Shown: in pieces, positions 62,286 to 64,000 of the stretch
Position numbering within the stretch: the stretch's first letter is position 1
How the letters are laid out: each line of letters opens with the position of its first letter
DNA from: Elymus sibiricus
Taxonomy: Eukaryota; Streptophyta; Magnoliopsida; Poales; Poaceae
Assembly: GCA_039707655.1 (NCBI GenBank)
Contig: CM077676.1
Span: 425,855,379 to 425,919,378, forward strand
DNA: 64,000 bases
Reading direction: 5' to 3'
Translations under genes and position numbers: made by a program
Notes under the pieces: generated by a model
What the model was told of the DNA's origin: nothing
The model's input: only the letters and a program-made list of their open reading frames with translations
Database searches by the model: none

Positions 62286-62290
62286 GCGAG
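62286..62290 (+). other. Target site duplication of nested Copia, right copy (GCGAG)
   Basis: GCGAG follows ...TTCCAACA and leads into TCTGCGATCG, the continuation of the interrupted LTR of element C. Confidence 0.95.
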
Positions 62291-63906
62291 TCTGCGATCG
62301 ACGACAGCTTCGGAGCTCGTCTTCTCAACAGGCAAGGGGGGCTACATAACACACTTTATAACTTTCAGCTTGCATGCCTAGGTTCAGCATGGAACGGTTG
62401 TTTGATCCTACCACCTCATATATATAAGCCTCCAAGTTAAACCCCAAAGCCATGTCCCCACATCCCAGCAAACCTTGTTTGGCCATGTACCTTGCTTGCT
62501 TAACCATTGCTTAGTATGAGTAGGAACTGCCTGCAGCTTATCCTTGTTGCTACCTTGGTTTGGGATATCACACTATTATATTTATTGTGGATGATGTGAT
62601 TATTATGATGTTGACTATATTCGACGAAGGGTGGAAGGTCAGGCTGTCCCGCCTCGACGCTTTGTTCCATTCGAGTCACCTAGGATCCGAGTTCCGGGTA
62701 TTGGTTCTAAGAATGAGCGTGCCTAACCGCGTGTGGGATTCTATGGGGTCCCCTTGTCTTACCTACCTAGCTCCAAACATTTCTAGTGGTGGCCCAAGCT
62801 GATTTTACCATTTGAAAACCGTGTGTGTGACTGGTTGGTACCCCAGCAGATTTAAAACAACTTGGGCCAATGGGGACAGTGATCCTTTGTTGGTCCACAC
62901 TTGGAAGCTAGGGAGCTGCCCACAGTGATGGGTTAGTTATCCCGACCTCGTCTAGATGGTAGAGGCCGATTCGAGAGCGCGGCCAGCTTTTGAGTTGGAT
63001 GTCGACTCACCGTGGGCCACCCGGATTTGTGCGTTGTTAGTTAGAGGGGCTTGACGTTTTGGAACTTCAGGTGCATCACCCACCAAACGGAGACGGGAGT
63101 ACATGCGAAGCTTATAATGGGCAGTTGGTACACCCCTGCAGGGTTAAATCTATTCGAGAAGCCGTGTCCACGGTTATGGACGACTTGGAACCTACGTCTT
63201 GTTCATAGAGAACATCAACGGATATAACTTAATACCTTGATCAACGTGTGTGTGCCTTGACTGCTTCTTCTTCGTCGGGTGATGAAGGAGAGGACAAGGA
63301 TAGGATAGGTGTTATGTTTGCGTAAGTAGTTGGATAGCAGACTTGTTGGAGGCGATTCCTCATCGAATGCTTGGCTTCTCATCTTACTCTGAATAGAATG
63401 ATAGCCACTCATATATTGCTAGTGCGGCTGCAACCTCAACCACTACCCCCCCTCTTATCGTGAGAAGTTAGTTATAATGTTGTGATATGTTCTCACCCCC
63501 TTCTTCTCTCTTTTGTGTATATGTACACATGATCTGGGTCTACAGAGGAGCTTGTTGATCCTTCGTCCGGATGCCGCTACGTGGAGACTCAACGACAACT
63601 AGTTTAGCGGATCCCGGCGGGGAGCCTGGACCCGAGGGTTGGGACCGATGCTTTTCTCTTTGCCACTAGGCATTTGATTGTAGGCTGTACTCAGTCATGT
63701 ATCTTCCGCTGTTGTATTTGTATTAAGGCAGTTGTATGCCTGCTGTACGAGATGTTGTATCCTTGTAGCTGTAATGTTGTGATATCATGTTGAAATCCAG
63801 GACATATGGCTTCGTCATATGTCACGGTGGGTTCGATATGTGCTTCGTCCTCGGATCTGAATGAAAACGTCCAGATCTGAAACAGTACCGCATATCGGGT
63901 CTTACA
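62291..63906 (+). mobile_element. 3' LTR of element C, right part (after nested Copia)
   Basis: It resumes with TCTGCGATCGACGACAGC and runs to CGGGTCTTACA. It matches 47849-49463 of the 5' LTR with scattered substitutions and carries the conserved CCCCTGCAGGG block at 63129-63180. Together with 50333-53288 it gives an LTR of about 4.57 kb. No gene is seen. Confidence 0.9.
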
Positions 63907-63911
63907 CCCAC
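63907..63911 (+). other. Target site duplication of element C, right copy (CCCAC)
   Basis: CCCAC directly after CTTACA, continuing as AGACACATATTGGGAC of the satellite. It pairs with 44846-44850. Confidence 0.9.
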
Positions 63912-64000
63912 AGACACATATTGGGACAATAACATACAGAACAATGCAACAACATTCTATTTGCGCTATAACAAGGCCTACATGTCTCCCTGGATCGAAG
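63907..64000. repeat. Satellite resumes (S4)
   Basis: The remaining 94 bp is the satellite monomer from CCCACAGACACATATTGGG to CCCTGGATCGAAG, in the same orientation and phase as the monomer interrupted at 44850. The array therefore continues past the window. Confidence 0.93.

Larger units (their letters stand above)
44851..63906 (+). mobile_element. Element C: non-autonomous Gypsy-like LTR element with ~4.6 kb LTRs, carrying a nested Copia
   Basis: The element has a 5' LTR (44851-49463), 869 bp of internal DNA, and a 3' LTR (50333-53288 plus 62291-63906) split by a Copia insertion. The ends are TGTAACAGCC...CTTACA. A primer site TGGTATCAAAGCC and a 5 bp target duplication are present. No protease, polymerase or integrase can be seen. 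The proportions fit a large retrotransposon derivative (LARD-like) or an internally deleted family member that used enzymes of a partner. Without the nested element it is about 10.05 kb long. Its LTR shares repeat arrays and a conserved block with copies A and B. Confidence 0.88.

Noticed and set aside
1..64000. Host genes, tRNA or rRNA genes
   Set aside because: Nearly all of the window is accounted for by satellite and LTR elements. I saw no exon-intron gene, tRNA cloverleaf or rRNA sequence in the remainder.

Overview
The window looks like repeat-only DNA from a Triticeae grass (wheat, Aegilops, rye or barley group). The main evidence is a Copia retrotransposon whose long terminal repeat (LTR) ends match the BARE-1/WIS/Angela family of Triticeae, as recalled from knowledge of that family. 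Other support is two Gypsy-type LTR families with very long LTRs and a roughly 570 bp satellite in long arrays. No host protein-coding gene, tRNA, rRNA or CRISPR array was found. A centromeric or pericentromeric origin is plausible, since wheat has 550-566 bp centromeric satellites, but the sequence alone cannot show it.

Layout. Satellite block S1 (1-2089) runs directly into a truncated Gypsy-type element, copy A: LTR 2090-6009, primer binding site, an extra ORF at 6341-7108 and a broken gag from 7357. Copy A stops abruptly at about 7995, where satellite resumes (S2, to 16015). The arrangement then repeats as copy B: LTR 16016-19977, broken extra ORF, broken gag, ending about 21978 at the same breakpoint. 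A and B are therefore two copies of one retrotransposon-satellite chimera lying about 13.9 kb apart. Satellite block S3 (about 21979-44850, roughly 40 monomers) follows and carries clear higher-order repeats.

From 44851 to 63906 lies a complete second Gypsy-like element, element C, flanked by the 5 bp target duplication CCCAC. It has LTRs of about 4.6 kb but only 869 bp of non-coding internal DNA, so it is a non-autonomous element. Its 3' LTR is split by a full-length, apparently young Copia element of the Angela/BARE/WIS type (53289-62285, minus strand). That element has 1843 bp LTRs with about four differences, the target duplication GCGAG, and an uninterrupted 1327-residue Gag-Pol. Satellite resumes at 63907.

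How the parts relate. The order of events can be read from nesting and divergence: satellite first, then insertion, truncation and duplication of A/B, then C, then the Angela element. The most unusual point is that A/B and C, from two different LTR families, entered the satellite at exactly the same nucleotide of the monomer (after ...GAGCTCACCCAC). The two families also share arrays of CCGAGT-type repeats and a conserved LTR block, so they are probably relatives with a common target preference.
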